From NCBI RefSeq assembly GCF_002283365.1, contig NZ_MQWD01000001.1:3761985-3825984 (forward strand): a stretch of DNA of 64,000 bases. The letters run 5' to 3'. Made by a program: the position numbers and the translations under genes. Below, piece by piece: positions 32,800 through 42,009 of this stretch. Numbering within the stretch: position 1 is the stretch's first letter; each line of letters begins with the position of its first letter. Under the pieces are notes generated by a model that saw only the letters and a program-made list of their open reading frames with translations, was not told the origin of the DNA and did no database searches. The stretch is from Rubrivirga marina (GTDB taxonomy: Bacteria; Bacteroidota; Rhodothermia; Rhodothermales; Rubricoccaceae).

Positions 32800-35094
32800 G
32801 TGGACCGAGAGACCCCGAAGAACAACTTCCTCCGCGACATCGTCGCCGCCGACGTCGAGGCCGGCACCTACGACGGGCGTGTCGTGACGCGCTTCCCGCC
32901 CGAGCCCAACGGCTACCCACACATCGGCCACGCCCAGTCGATCTGCCTCAACTTCGGGCTGGCCGAGCAGTTCGGCGGGGCGACCAACCTCCGCTACGAC
33001 GACACGAACCCGGAGGCCGAGTCCCAGGAGTTTGCCGACGCCCTCCTCGACGCCGTCCGCTGGCTGGGCTTCGAGCCGGCCGAGGTCCGCTACGCGAGCG
33101 ACTACTTCGAGCAGTTCTACGCGTGGGCGCAGGGCCTCGTCCGGAAGGGGCTCGCCTACGTCGACAGCCAGTCGGACGAGGAGATCCGCCAGACCCGGGG
33201 GACGGTCACCGAGGCGGGGACCCCCAGCCCGTATCGCGACCGGTCCGTCGAGGAGAACCTCCGCCTGCTCGAGGAGATGAAGCGGGGCGAGCACCCCGAC
33301 GGCGCCCACGTCCTCCGTGCGAAGGTGGACCCCGGGCCCGGCGACGACTGGCCCGTGATGGGCCACCCCAACATGAAGCTCCGGGACCCGCTGATGTACC
33401 GGATCCGCCGCGACGCCCACCACTACCGCCGCGGCGACGAGTGGGCCATCTACCCGCTCTACGACTGGGCCCACGGCCAGGGCGACGCCATCGAGGGGAT
33501 CACGCACTCGATCTGCACGCTCGAGTTCGACGTCAACCGCCCGCTCTACGACTGGTACCTCGACGCGATCGGGGTCGAGGAGCCGCGGAACCACCAGCAC
33601 GAGTTCGCGCGGTTCAACCTCGACTACACCGTGATGAGCAAGCGGAAGCTCCGCCAACTCGTCGAGGGCGGCCACGTCTCGGGCTGGGACGACCCCCGGA
33701 TGCCGACGATCGCCGGGCTCCGCCGCCGCGGCGTCCGTCCCGAGGCGCTCCGGCGCTTTTTCGCCGACCTCGGCGTGACGAAGGTCAACGGCTCCGTCGA
33801 GATCCAGCAGCTCGAGTACGCCCTCCGCGACGACCTCAACCACGTCGCCCGGCGCGTGATGGCCGTGACGGACCCGGTCAAGCTCACGATCGAGGGCGTC
33901 GACGGGACGACCGAGGTCGACGCGCCGTACTGGCCCCACGACGTGACCCCGCCCGCCTCGGCCCCCGAGTCCCGGACGCTGCCGCTCTCCGCCGCGGTCT
34001 GGATCGAGCGCGACGATTTTTCCGACGACCCGCCGAAGGGCTGGAAGCGCCTCGCGCCCGGCGTGGCCGTCCGCCTGCGGCACGGGCCCGTCGTCGAGTG
34101 CCTCGGCGCCGAGCGCGACGAGGCCGGCGAGATCACCCACATCCACGCCCGGCTGACGGAGGACGCCAAGCCGACCGGCGTGATCCACTGGGTCGACGCC
34201 GAGCAGGGGCTGCCCGCGTCGTTCCGGATGTACGACCGCCTCTTTTCGGTCCCCGACCCCGCCGGGGCCGACGACTTCCTGAGCACGCTCAACCCGGACT
34301 CGCTGGTCGAGAAGACCGGCTACGTCGAGCCTAGCGTGGCCGACGATCCGCCCGACACGCGGTACCAGTTCGAGCGCATCGGGTACTTCTGGCGCGACCC
34401 CGAGGACTCGCTGCCCGGGGCGCTCGTGTTCAACCGGATCGTGGCGCTCCGCGACAGTTGGGCCAAGAAGGAGGAGCCGGCCGCTCCCGCCTCGGCGCCC
34501 GAGCCGAAGGAGCCGGCCGCGCCCGCCGGTCCTCGAGATCCCGCCTCGGCACTCTCGGACAAGGAGCGAGAGACGTACAGCGCGCTCGTCGTGCGCGGCG
34601 TGGGCGAGGAGGAGGCTGCCGTGCTCGCCGCCGACCCGACGCTCCGGTCGCTGTTCGAGTCGGTCCTGACGGCGTCCGGCAAGCCCCGCGAGGCCGGTGC
34701 CCTCGTGGTCCACGACCTCCGACGCGCGCTCGGCGACCGCGACCTCTCCGACTCGAAGGCCGAGGCGGACCAACTCGCGGCCGTGCTCGGGCTCGTTGAC
34801 GACGGGACGCTGACGCGGAACGCCGCGGGCGAGGCCGTCGCCGCGCTCGTCGAGGAGGGCGGGACGGCCGAGGCGGCCGTCGAGCGCCGTGGCCTGGCCG
34901 CCGTCCGCTCCGCCGACGCCCTCACGCCGGCGGTGGACGCGGCCCTCGCCGACAACCCGGATGAGGTCGCGCGCTACCGCGCCGGGGAGGAGCGGCTGTT
35001 CGGCTTCTTCGTCGGCCAGGTCATGCGGCGGGCCGGCAAGGGCGCCGACCCGAGGGCAGTCCAGGAACTGCTCCGCCAAAGGCTAGCCGGGTAG
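32800..35094 (+). CDS. glnS: Glutamine-tRNA ligase with C-terminal YqeY/GatB-like domain
   Basis: GlnRS charges tRNA-Gln directly. The 764-residue protein has the class I signatures PNGYPHIGHAQS (about residue 42) and VMSKRKLRQL (about residue 278), plus the family motifs LRYDDTNPEAE and YPLYDWAHGQGDAIE. The anticodon-binding domain ends near residue 555. A Pro/Ala-rich linker (about 555-590) leads to a domain of about 170 residues (SDKERETYSALVVRGVGEEE ... AGEERLFGFFVGQVMRRAGK) like the GatB/YqeY tail. That tail is also fused to Deinococcus GlnRS, where it aids tRNA binding. The start is GTG. Confidence 0.95.
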   Translation: MDRETPKNNFLRDIVAADVEAGTYDGRVVTRFPPEPNGYPHIGHAQSICLNFGLAEQFGGATNLRYDDTNPEAESQEFADALLDAVRWLGFEPAEVRYASDYFEQFYAWAQGLVRKGLAYVDSQSDEEIRQTRGTVTEAGTPSPYRDRSVEENLRLLEEMKRGEHPDGAHVLRAKVDPGPGDDWPVMGHPNMKLRDPLMYRIRRDAHHYRRGDEWAIYPLYDWAHGQGDAIEGITHSICTLEFDVNRPLYDWYLDAIGVEEPRNHQHEFARFNLDYTVMSKRKLRQLVEGGHVSGWDDPRMPTIAGLRRRGVRPEALRRFFADLGVTKVNGSVEIQQLEYALRDDLNHVARRVMAVTDPVKLTIEGVDGTTEVDAPYWPHDVTPPASAPESRTLPLSAAVWIERDDFSDDPPKGWKRLAPGVAVRLRHGPVVECLGAERDEAGEITHIHARLTEDAKPTGVIHWVDAEQGLPASFRMYDRLFSVPDPAGADDFLSTLNPDSLVEKTGYVEPSVADDPPDTRYQFERIGYFWRDPEDSLPGALVFNRIVALRDSWAKKEEPAAPASAPEPKEPAAPAGPRDPASALSDKERETYSALVVRGVGEEEAAVLAADPTLRSLFESVLTASGKPREAGALVVHDLRRALGDRDLSDSKAEADQLAAVLGLVDDGTLTRNAAGEAVAALVEEGGTAEAAVERRGLAAVRSADALTPAVDAALADNPDEVARYRAGEERLFGFFVGQVMRRAGKGADPRAVQELLRQRLAG

Positions 35095-35095
35095 C

Positions 35096-35617
35096 GTGGA
35101 GATTCGTCCCGCCACGCTCTCCGACGTCGGCCCGCTCCGCGACCTCGCCGAGCGGTCGTTCCGCGCGGCGTTCGCCGACCAGAACGATCCGGCCGACATG
35201 GACGCGTACGTCCTGGAGACCTTCACGTCGGAGCGCGTCCGCGCCGAGATCGACGATCCCGACAACCGCTTCCTCCTGGCGGTAGACGGCGGCGCGCTCC
35301 TCGGCTACGCCAAGCTCCGCGACGGCGACGCGGACCCGTCGGTGACCGGCCCGGCGCCGATCGAAATCGAGCGGATCTACGCGGCGCCCGAGTCCATTGG
35401 CCGAGGCGTCGGGCGAGCGCTCATGCAGGCGTGCCTGGACACGGCCGCCGCGATGGACCGCGAGACGATCTGGCTCGGCGTCTGGGAGCGAAACGACCGC
35501 GCCATTGCTTTCTACGAGCGATGGGGCTTCGAAACGGTCGGCGCGCACGGCTTCCAGCTGGGGTCGGACCCGCAGACGGACCTCGTGATGGCTCGCGCCG
35601 TCGGGCAGATCATCTGA
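35096..35617 (+). CDS. GNAT acetyltransferase
   Basis: This 173-residue GNAT protein shows IRPATLSDVGPLRDLAERSF at its start, ERIYAAPESIGRGVGRALMQ (acetyl-CoA loop), and IWLGVWERNDRAIAFYERWG with FETVGAHGF at the end. This is the layout of the RimI/PhnO-type small N-acetyltransferases. The start is GTG one base after the glnS stop, so it is likely co-transcribed. The substrate is unknown. Confidence 0.88.
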   Translation: MEIRPATLSDVGPLRDLAERSFRAAFADQNDPADMDAYVLETFTSERVRAEIDDPDNRFLLAVDGGALLGYAKLRDGDADPSVTGPAPIEIERIYAAPESIGRGVGRALMQACLDTAAAMDRETIWLGVWERNDRAIAFYERWGFETVGAHGFQLGSDPQTDLVMARAVGQII

Positions 35618-35842
35618 GGCGAGGAGGAAGCGAGTCGGTCGGCCCCCGTCGATGCGGAGGGAGCCGGATCCGTCCACCGCCTCGCCGGTGGGCGCGGTCC
35701 CGGCCGCCCACACCATGCGACTCGTCCCCCTCGGCCTCCCGCCCCGCTGAGGTCGGACGGAGCCGCACATCCGATGTGGGATCGAACAGGGACGGCGACG
35801 GCCGGTTGGATTGGTCCCGTCCCTCCTCCCCCTCTCCGACCC

Positions 35843-36142
35843 ATGGCCACCGAACAGAAAGCCCTCCTCGCCCGTCTCCACGCCAAGCCCGGCAAGGAGG
35901 CTGAAGTCGCCGCGTTCCTCAAAAGCGCGCTCCCGCTCGCCCAGCAGGAGGACGCCACGATCAGGTGGTACGCCCTCCAGCTCGACGACACGACCTTCGG
36001 CATCTTCGACACGTTCGCCGACGACGACGGCCGTCAGGCCCACCTCGACGGCGACATCGCCGCGGCCCTCATGGACAAGGCCGACGAGCTGCTGGACCGG
36101 CCGCCGCAGATCGAGCAGGTCGACCTGCTGGCCGCGAAGTAG
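35843..36142 (+). CDS. Antibiotic-biosynthesis monooxygenase (ABM) domain protein
   Basis: This 99-residue dimeric alpha-beta-barrel protein has the ABM pattern: LLARLHAKPGKEAEVAAFLK, TIRWYALQLDDTTFGIFDTF and DDGRQAHLDGDIAAALM. Such small proteins act as quinol or haem monooxygenases or simply as binding proteins. ATG 35843 gives the canonical start (MATEQKALLARL). In the 225-base gap upstream I see only a 5-bp repeat (CACAT/ATGTG) and a GGGACG/CGTCCC long-loop hairpin. Confidence 0.83.
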   Translation: MATEQKALLARLHAKPGKEAEVAAFLKSALPLAQQEDATIRWYALQLDDTTFGIFDTFADDDGRQAHLDGDIAAALMDKADELLDRPPQIEQVDLLAAK

Positions 36143-36161
36143 CGCCCGGCTCCTCCAGCCT

Positions 36162-36191
36162 GCCCGCCTCGGTCGACGCGCCGAGGCGGGC
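36162..36191. repeat. Inverted-repeat pair of the CCGCCTCGG family
   Basis: Arms GCCCGCCTCGG and CCGAGGCGGGC (11 bp, perfect) flank an 8-base loop between the convergent ABM and gltX genes, in terminator position. Confidence 0.88.
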
Positions 36192-36201
36192 GGGGTCAGG
36201 T

Positions 36202-37683
36202 TTAGCCCAGCGTGTCGGCCGCCTTCCGGAGCCGCCGGACCGTGGCCTCCCGCCCGATCACGACGAGCGTCTCGAACATCCCGGCGCCGGCCGGCGTGCC
36301 CGTCGCCGCGAGGCGGACGGGGTGGATGATCCGGCCGAAGCCGACGGCCTCGTCCTCCGCGAGCCCGCGCATGGCCGCCTCGGTGCTCGCCTCGGTAAAG
36401 TCGGCGTCGGCCTCGAGGCGGTCGGCGTAGAGGGCGACGAGGCGGGCGGAGTCGTCCTTCCAGCGCTTCTTAACGCCGGAGGGGTCATACGCGTCCGGGT
36501 CACCGAAGAGGTAGTCGGCGTCGGCGAGGTCGGACGTCTTGTCGAGCCGCTCGCGGAGGAGCCCGGCGGCCGCGACGAGCGCGGCCGCGTCGACCGCCCC
36601 GTGCTTGGCCTCGACGGCCGGGCGGGCCCGCTCGGCGATCTGCTCCGGCGACAGCTGGCGGAGGTGCTGGCCGTTGAACCAGAGGAGCTTGTCCATCGAA
36701 AACTGGACGCCGCTCTTCCCGATCCGCTCGACGTCGAACACGGTCACCAGCTCGTCGAGCGTGAACAGCTCGCGGTCGTCGCCGGGGTTCCAGCCGAGGA
36801 GCGCGAGGAAGTTGACGACGGCCTCCGGCTCGAACCCGGCCTCGCGATACTGGACCACACTGACGGGGATGTTGAGGCGGTCGGCCGAGCGCTTCGAGAG
36901 CTTCCCACCCGTCGGGCTCATAATCAGCGGGAGGTGCGCGAGGCGCGGCGGCGTCCACCCGAGCGCGCGGTACATCAGGAGGTGCTTCGGGACCGACGAC
37001 AGCCACTCCTCACCGCGGATCACGTCGGTGATCCCCATGTGATGATCATCCACGACGTTGGCGAGGTGGTACGTCGGCATCCCGTCGCTCTTGACGAGGA
37101 CCTGATCGTCGACGGTCGCCGTCTCGAACACGACGTCGCCGCGGACGCGGTCCGTGAACATCACCGTCTCCTCCTCCGGCACCATCAAGCGGACGACGTG
37201 CTCATCGCCCCGCTCGATCCGGTACTGGACCTGATCCGCGTCCAGCGTGAGCGAGTTCGCCATCTCGCCGCGCGTCGAGGCGTCGTAGGTCGGGTTCGGG
37301 TTCGCGTCCGAGCGATGGCGCTCCTTCATCGACTCGATCTCTTCCGGCGTGTCGAACGCGACGTAGGCGTGGCCGCCGTCGATGAGGCGCTGCGCGGCCT
37401 CCGCGTAGAGGTCGCGGCGCTCCGACTGGCGGTACGGGCCGGCGTCGCCGCCTTGGGTCGGTCCTTCGTCGACCGTCAGGCTGGCCCAGGCGAGACCGTC
37501 GAGGATGTCCTGCTCGGCCTCGGGGACGTAGCGGGACCGGTCGGTGTCCTCGATTCGGAGGACGAACGTGCCGCCCGTCTGCCGGGCCAGGAGGTAGTTG
37601 TAGAGCGCCGTGCGGAGGCCGCCGATGTGGAGGAGGCCGGTGGGCGAGGGCGCGAAGCGGACGCGGACCGGGGCGTCGGACAT
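36202..37683 (-). CDS. gltX: Glutamate-tRNA ligase
   Basis: GluRS charges tRNA-Glu. The 493-residue class I synthetase has VRVRFAPSPTGLLHIGGLRT (HIGH motif as HIGG, about residue 19). It also has FVLRIEDTDRSRYVPEAEQD, YADRLEADADF and the KMSKS motif as GGKLSKRSADR (about residue 261). LLMYRALGWTPP and WFNGQHLRQLSPEQI are further family landmarks. With glnS also present, tRNA-Gln need not be made by transamidation. The stop lies 10 bases past a palindromic repeat. Confidence 0.96.
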   Translation of the reverse strand: MSDAPVRVRFAPSPTGLLHIGGLRTALYNYLLARQTGGTFVLRIEDTDRSRYVPEAEQDILDGLAWASLTVDEGPTQGGDAGPYRQSERRDLYAEAAQRLIDGGHAYVAFDTPEEIESMKERHRSDANPNPTYDASTRGEMANSLTLDADQVQYRIERGDEHVVRLMVPEEETVMFTDRVRGDVVFETATVDDQVLVKSDGMPTYHLANVVDDHHMGITDVIRGEEWLSSVPKHLLMYRALGWTPPRLAHLPLIMSPTGGKLSKRSADRLNIPVSVVQYREAGFEPEAVVNFLALLGWNPGDDRELFTLDELVTVFDVERIGKSGVQFSMDKLLWFNGQHLRQLSPEQIAERARPAVEAKHGAVDAAALVAAAGLLRERLDKTSDLADADYLFGDPDAYDPSGVKKRWKDDSARLVALYADRLEADADFTEASTEAAMRGLAEDEAVGFGRIIHPVRLAATGTPAGAGMFETLVVIGREATVRRLRKAADTLG

Positions 37684-37828
37684 GCGAGGGGGGGGGAGCG
37701 GGGGTCAGAACCTATCTCGTGCCCCGACGCTTCGCCCGGAGGGTTTGTGAGGACCCGCGACAATTCTGGAGAGCCGTGAGCCCGTCTGCCCCAGGATTCC
37801 GCTTGGGGAGGAGACGCCCCCCGTTTCC

Positions 37829-38257
37829 ATGGCCCGCCTCGTCTTGCTCACCTCCCTCCTCGTCGCCGGCTGCGCCGGCACGCCCGAGGCCGCCCCTCCG
37901 GCTCCGCCCGACTTCGCGCTCGCGTTGAGCCAGGGCGGAGGCTTCGCCGGCCGCTGGAGCGGCGTCGAGGTCGACGCCCGAGGCACCGTCACCACCTGGG
38001 AGGGAACGGGAGCCGACCGCAGGACGACGACCACCGACACGCTCGACGCCGCGGAACTCAGCGCCCTCTGGGACCGCCTCGACCCGGTCTTCTTCGACAC
38101 CGACGTCGACGCCCCCGGCAACCTGACGGCCCGCATGGAGGCGTCGGGCGATGGGCGCGTCCACGCCACCGCCTGGGAGCCCGGCGCCCACGCCGCGCTC
38201 GACTCGCTCTACGCCGGCCTCACCCGCCTCCTCTCCTCAAACGCCGCAGTCCAATGA
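37829..38257 (+). CDS. Hypothetical lipoprotein
   Basis: This 142-residue protein has a lipobox (LLVAGCAGT, Cys at about residue 15) and a small domain with FALALSQGGGFAGRWSGVEV, DARGTVTTWEG and ELSALWDRLDPVFF. The pattern 'G-G-h-x-G...h-h-h-d...G-x-h' resembles small Bacteroidota lipoproteins that I cannot name. Its stop overlaps the ATG of the M4 protease gene (ATGA), so the two are translationally coupled and may function together. Confidence 0.72.
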   Translation: MARLVLLTSLLVAGCAGTPEAAPPAPPDFALALSQGGGFAGRWSGVEVDARGTVTTWEGTGADRRTTTTDTLDAAELSALWDRLDPVFFDTDVDAPGNLTARMEASGDGRVHATAWEPGAHAALDSLYAGLTRLLSSNAAVQ

Positions 38258-41200
38258 CCGTTCGCCACACGCTCTCCGTCGTCCTCGCGGTCCTGCTGGC
38301 TGCCCTCGTCGCCGTTCCCGCCACGGCACAGAAGCGAACCGACGACCGGCGCCCATTGACCGGCCTCGACGCCGCCTCGATCCCGACCTACCCGTCCGTC
38401 CAGGCCTTCCTGGACGCGCGAGGCTCCGCCGCCCAGCCGGCGCTCCGTGACGCCGCGACGCCCGTGACCTCGGGTCGTCTCGCCCCGCTGGCGGCGCCCA
38501 TCCGCCGGTCCCTCGGGGCGTTCACACCCAGCACAGGGGTCGCCCCGATCCGCGTCGAGCGGGCCCCGAACGGGACCGTCCGCTGGATGGAGGGCGATCT
38601 CAGCGCCGGCCTCGCGCAGCTCCGCACGTCCGGCACGGCAGGGCGCATCGCCGCGGCCCAGCTCGTCCTCGACGCCTATGCCCCGACGCTCCTCCTCGAC
38701 ATCCCGTCGGCCGAGCTCGCCCTGACTGACGCGGACACGGACGGGCTCGGCGCCACGCACGTCCGGTTCGCCCAGACCTACCAGGGCGTCCCTGTGTGGA
38801 ACGCGGAGGTCCTCGTCCACCTCGACCGCGACGGCGCGGTCTACGCCGTCAACGGGACGTACCAGCCGACGCCGCGCGGCGTCGGCGTCACGCCGACGCT
38901 CTCGGCTGCCGACGCCCGCAGCGCGGCCGTCGCCGCGCTCGACGCGCTCGGACGGTGGCAGCCGCTCCCGGAGGGGACGGCCCGCTGGCTCGGGATCGAG
39001 GACGAGGCGCCCCGCCTCGTGATCTACCGGGATCCCAACGGGGCGCACCGTCTCGCGTACGCCATCGACCTCCACGCCAACCTGATCGAGTCGTACGAGA
39101 TGATCGTCGACGCCCACTCGGGCGACGTGCTGGAGCGGCTGCCGCGGTTCTGCTCGTTCCTCCACGGCGAGCCCGCACCGCTCCTCTCGCTCGACGCGCC
39201 CCACCTGCTGGCGGCCCCGGCCGGCCGGGCCCAGTTCCAGAATGCCCAGGGGGTCGACTTGAACGGTGTGACGCAGTCGTTCCGGACCTGGCAGGCGGAC
39301 GACGGGACCTCCTTCATGCTCTCCGACCTCGACAACCTCAACCCGGCCGCCTCGACGCTGCCGAGCAGCCAGTCCGGCGGGACGCTCACGCTGACGGCCA
39401 ACTTCCAGGACATCGAGCAGGACCCGGGGCTCAACTACATCACGTCGACGAACAACACGTGGACGGACCCCGCGTCGGTTTCGGCGAGCTACAACATGCC
39501 CGTGACCTACGCCTACTTCCGGGACACGTTTGGCCGGCGAGCCATCGACGGCAACGACGAGTCGATGATCTCCGTCGTCCACATCAACAGCAACGGCCAG
39601 TCGCTGGCGAACGCGTTCTGGACGGGGCGGCTGATGGTCTACGGCAACGGGGACGGCGTCAACTTCGGGCCGTTCGCGGGCTCCCTCGACGTCTCGGCCC
39701 ACGAGATGTCGCACGGCGTGATCCAGCACACGGCCGACCTCGTCTACAAGAACCAGCCGGGGGCGCTCAACGAGTCCATCGCCGACGTGTTCGGGATCAT
39801 GGTCGACCGCGACGACTTCCTCTCTGCCGAGGACATCGTGATCGGGTCGATCGCGGGACGGGACCTGGAGAACCCGGACAACCCGGCCCTCGACCAGCCG
39901 CAGCCGGCCCACATGGACCAGTTCCAGCAGCTCCCCGAGAGCGTCGACAACGGCGGCGTCCACGTCAACAGCGGGATCCCCAACAAGGCCGCCGTGCTCG
40001 TGATCAAGGCCATCGGCCGCGAGAAGACGGAGCAGATCTGGTACCGCGGGCTCTCGAGCTACCTCACGCGCGAGAGCCAGTTCATCGACGCCCGGCTGGC
40101 GATGGAGCGCGCCGCACGTGACCTCTACGGCGACGGGGGCGCCGAAGTCGGCGCGGTGAGCGCGGCGTTCGCAGCGGTCGGCATCGGTGAGGCGACCGGT
40201 GGCGGGGGCGGTTCCGACGGCGGGGTCGACGACCTCCCCCCGCTCGCTGGCGGCCAGTCGCTCGTCACGTTCCTCACGGGGTCCGGCACCGTCGGCCTCC
40301 TCGACCTCACGGACCCGCAGAACGTGACGGCCGGCCTCCTCCCCGACGCCGTGGCCCGGTTCTCGGTGGAGGACGCCTCGCAGGTCTCGGCCCCGCGCGA
40401 CGGCACCTCGGTGTGGTACGTCGACGCGCAGGGGCGGCTCGCCTTCGCGGACACGCAGACCGGCGCCGTGAGCACGTTCGACGGGGTATACGTCGCGGAA
40501 CCGGGCGACCTCTGGACGGCGTCGATCGCGCCGGACGAAAGCATGGTGGCGCTCGTCTCCGCGTACCTCAACGACCCCCGGATTTACCTCTTCGACGGCA
40601 CGAACTTCGGGGCCGTCGACCTCCTGCCGGAGACGACCGTGGAGGGCATCCGCGACGAATCCATCGACTTCCCGGACGTCGTGACGTGGTCGCCGAACGA
40701 GGCCGCCCCTCTCCTCACCTTCGACGCCTACCACGAGGTCCAATACGGGCCACTCGGCGCGCCCCTCGGGTCCCAGGTCGGCTACTGGGCGCTCCACGAA
40801 CTCGACCTCGCGTCCGGGCGGATCTACGACCTCCTCCCGCCCCAGTCGTCCGGCGTCAACATCGGCAACCCGACGTACAGCAAGACCGACCCCGACGTGC
40901 TCGCCTTCGACGTGGCCGACCAGACCGGGGTCGAAACGTACGTCGTCGACTTCTCGGCCGGCACGGTGACGCCGCTCGGCACCTCGTCGTTCTCCGTCGA
41001 GGGCGCGTCCGTGACGGACGCGCAGCGGCCCTCGTTCTCCCCCGACGACCAGACCGTCGTCGTGTCGTCGCCCTCGACGGCCTCGCTCCTCTTCGTCGAC
41101 CGACAGAGCCTCCAGGCGTCGTACCTGGCGTTCTCCGAACCGATCTACAATCCGTCGTGGTTCATGCTCGGCGGGACCCCACAGGGCAACACGCCCGCCG

Positions 41201-41478
41201 AGGGCGCCCCGCTGGCGACGATCGCGTTGGGGGCCCCCACCCCGAACCCGCTCGCGTCATCGGCCCGCGTACCGTTCACGCTCGCGGCGTCCGGGGCGGT
41301 GCGGCTGTCGGTGTTTGACGCCCTGGGCCGACGGGTCGCGACGCTCGTCGACGGGGACCGACCGGCGGGTGAGCACGCCGCGACGTGGAACGCAGCGGGT
41401 CTGGCCGGGGGCGTCTACCTCGTCCGCCTCGAAGTCGCCGGCGCCGTCCGCACCCGGACGGTCACGGTCGCGCGCTGA
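38254..41478 (+). CDS. Secreted M4 (thermolysin-like) metalloprotease with T9SS sorting domain
   Basis: This 1074-residue extracellular zinc protease has a signal peptide (1-26, ending VPATAQ) and an FTP propeptide region (about 80-260; HVRFAQTYQGVPVWNAEVLV). The catalytic domain has the HExxH motif in VSAHEMSHGVIQH (about residue 484), third ligand Glu in ALNESIADVFG, and the transition-state His in NGGVHVNSGIPN. A beta-propeller-like region with TolB-type repeats (ASIAPDESMVALVSA, PTYSKTDPDVLAFDV, PSFSPDDQTVVVSS) follows at about 670-980. A type A T9SS sorting domain ends it (PTPNPLASSARVPFTL ... LSVFDALGRRVATL ... GVYLVRL). Secretion by T9SS is inferred from this tail. Confidence 0.92.
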   Translation: MTVRHTLSVVLAVLLAALVAVPATAQKRTDDRRPLTGLDAASIPTYPSVQAFLDARGSAAQPALRDAATPVTSGRLAPLAAPIRRSLGAFTPSTGVAPIRVERAPNGTVRWMEGDLSAGLAQLRTSGTAGRIAAAQLVLDAYAPTLLLDIPSAELALTDADTDGLGATHVRFAQTYQGVPVWNAEVLVHLDRDGAVYAVNGTYQPTPRGVGVTPTLSAADARSAAVAALDALGRWQPLPEGTARWLGIEDEAPRLVIYRDPNGAHRLAYAIDLHANLIESYEMIVDAHSGDVLERLPRFCSFLHGEPAPLLSLDAPHLLAAPAGRAQFQNAQGVDLNGVTQSFRTWQADDGTSFMLSDLDNLNPAASTLPSSQSGGTLTLTANFQDIEQDPGLNYITSTNNTWTDPASVSASYNMPVTYAYFRDTFGRRAIDGNDESMISVVHINSNGQSLANAFWTGRLMVYGNGDGVNFGPFAGSLDVSAHEMSHGVIQHTADLVYKNQPGALNESIADVFGIMVDRDDFLSAEDIVIGSIAGRDLENPDNPALDQPQPAHMDQFQQLPESVDNGGVHVNSGIPNKAAVLVIKAIGREKTEQIWYRGLSSYLTRESQFIDARLAMERAARDLYGDGGAEVGAVSAAFAAVGIGEATGGGGGSDGGVDDLPPLAGGQSLVTFLTGSGTVGLLDLTDPQNVTAGLLPDAVARFSVEDASQVSAPRDGTSVWYVDAQGRLAFADTQTGAVSTFDGVYVAEPGDLWTASIAPDESMVALVSAYLNDPRIYLFDGTNFGAVDLLPETTVEGIRDESIDFPDVVTWSPNEAAPLLTFDAYHEVQYGPLGAPLGSQVGYWALHELDLASGRIYDLLPPQSSGVNIGNPTYSKTDPDVLAFDVADQTGVETYVVDFSAGTVTPLGTSSFSVEGASVTDAQRPSFSPDDQTVVVSSPSTASLLFVDRQSLQASYLAFSEPIYNPSWFMLGGTPQGNTPAEGAPLATIALGAPTPNPLASSARVPFTLAASGAVRLSVFDALGRRVATLVDGDRPAGEHAATWNAAGLAGGVYLVRLEVAGAVRTRTVTVAR

Positions 41479-41501
41479 CTCGGGAGCCCCCCCGTTGCCG
41501 C

Positions 41502-42008
41502 TCAGTCGGTGGCGGGGCGGGCGGTCCGCGGGGCCTCGACCGTCACGCCGGGGTCGATGAGGTAGAGCGACCCGTCTTCGAGGACGGCCTCGACGACGCG
41601 TTCATCCAGCGTCTGCGGCGGAGCGGCAGGATCGGAGGCGAGGACGCTGCCCAGGAACGCGGCCACGCACACGATGGCGAGCATGGCGCCGACGGAGACC
41701 CGCTGGCGGAGGGCGCCGCCGAGCGCCGAGCGGTCGGCCCGGCGCATCCGGGCGCGGCGCGACTGGCGGCGGACGCGGTCGAGCCGCGAGAACAGCGCCG
41801 CGTCGGCCGAGGCGGGCACGGCGAGGGGCTCCTGGCGCGCCGCGAGGCGGAACGTGAGGAGCGCGTCGAACTGCGTGCGGCAGTCGGCGCAGGTGGCGAG
41901 GTGGGCGAACAGGTCGGGCTGGCGGGCCGGGTCCAGCTCGCCGTCGACGTACTCGTTGAGGAGGACTTCGGCGTCCTCGTCGGGGCAGGGGAACAAGGCG
42001 AACGTCAT
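41502..42008 (-). CDS. Zinc-finger anti-sigma factor
   Basis: This 168-residue membrane protein has an N-terminal zf-HC2 domain (LLNEYVDGELDPARQPDLFA, then HLATCADCRTQF with the H-x3-C-x2-C zinc motif). An Arg-rich linker follows, then a transmembrane helix (VGAMLAIVCVAAFLGSVLAS) and a periplasmic tail. It follows the ECF sigma gene by one base on the same strand and should hold that sigma inactive until a periplasmic signal arrives. Confidence 0.88.
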   Translation of the reverse strand: MTFALFPCPDEDAEVLLNEYVDGELDPARQPDLFAHLATCADCRTQFDALLTFRLAARQEPLAVPASADAALFSRLDRVRRQSRRARMRRADRSALGGALRQRVSVGAMLAIVCVAAFLGSVLASDPAAPPQTLDERVVEAVLEDGSLYLIDPGVTVEAPRTARPATD

Positions 42009-42009
42009 C

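Noticed and set aside
32425-35079. Open frame of more than 880 codons antisense to glnS
   Set aside because: It mirrors glnS along its whole length, is Arg/Glu/Val-rich with no domain, and is a by-product of high G+C.
35723-35758. 11-codon ORF (MRLVPLGLPPR) in the gap before the ABM gene
   Set aside because: Too short and without ribosome-binding or attenuator structure to call a leader peptide.
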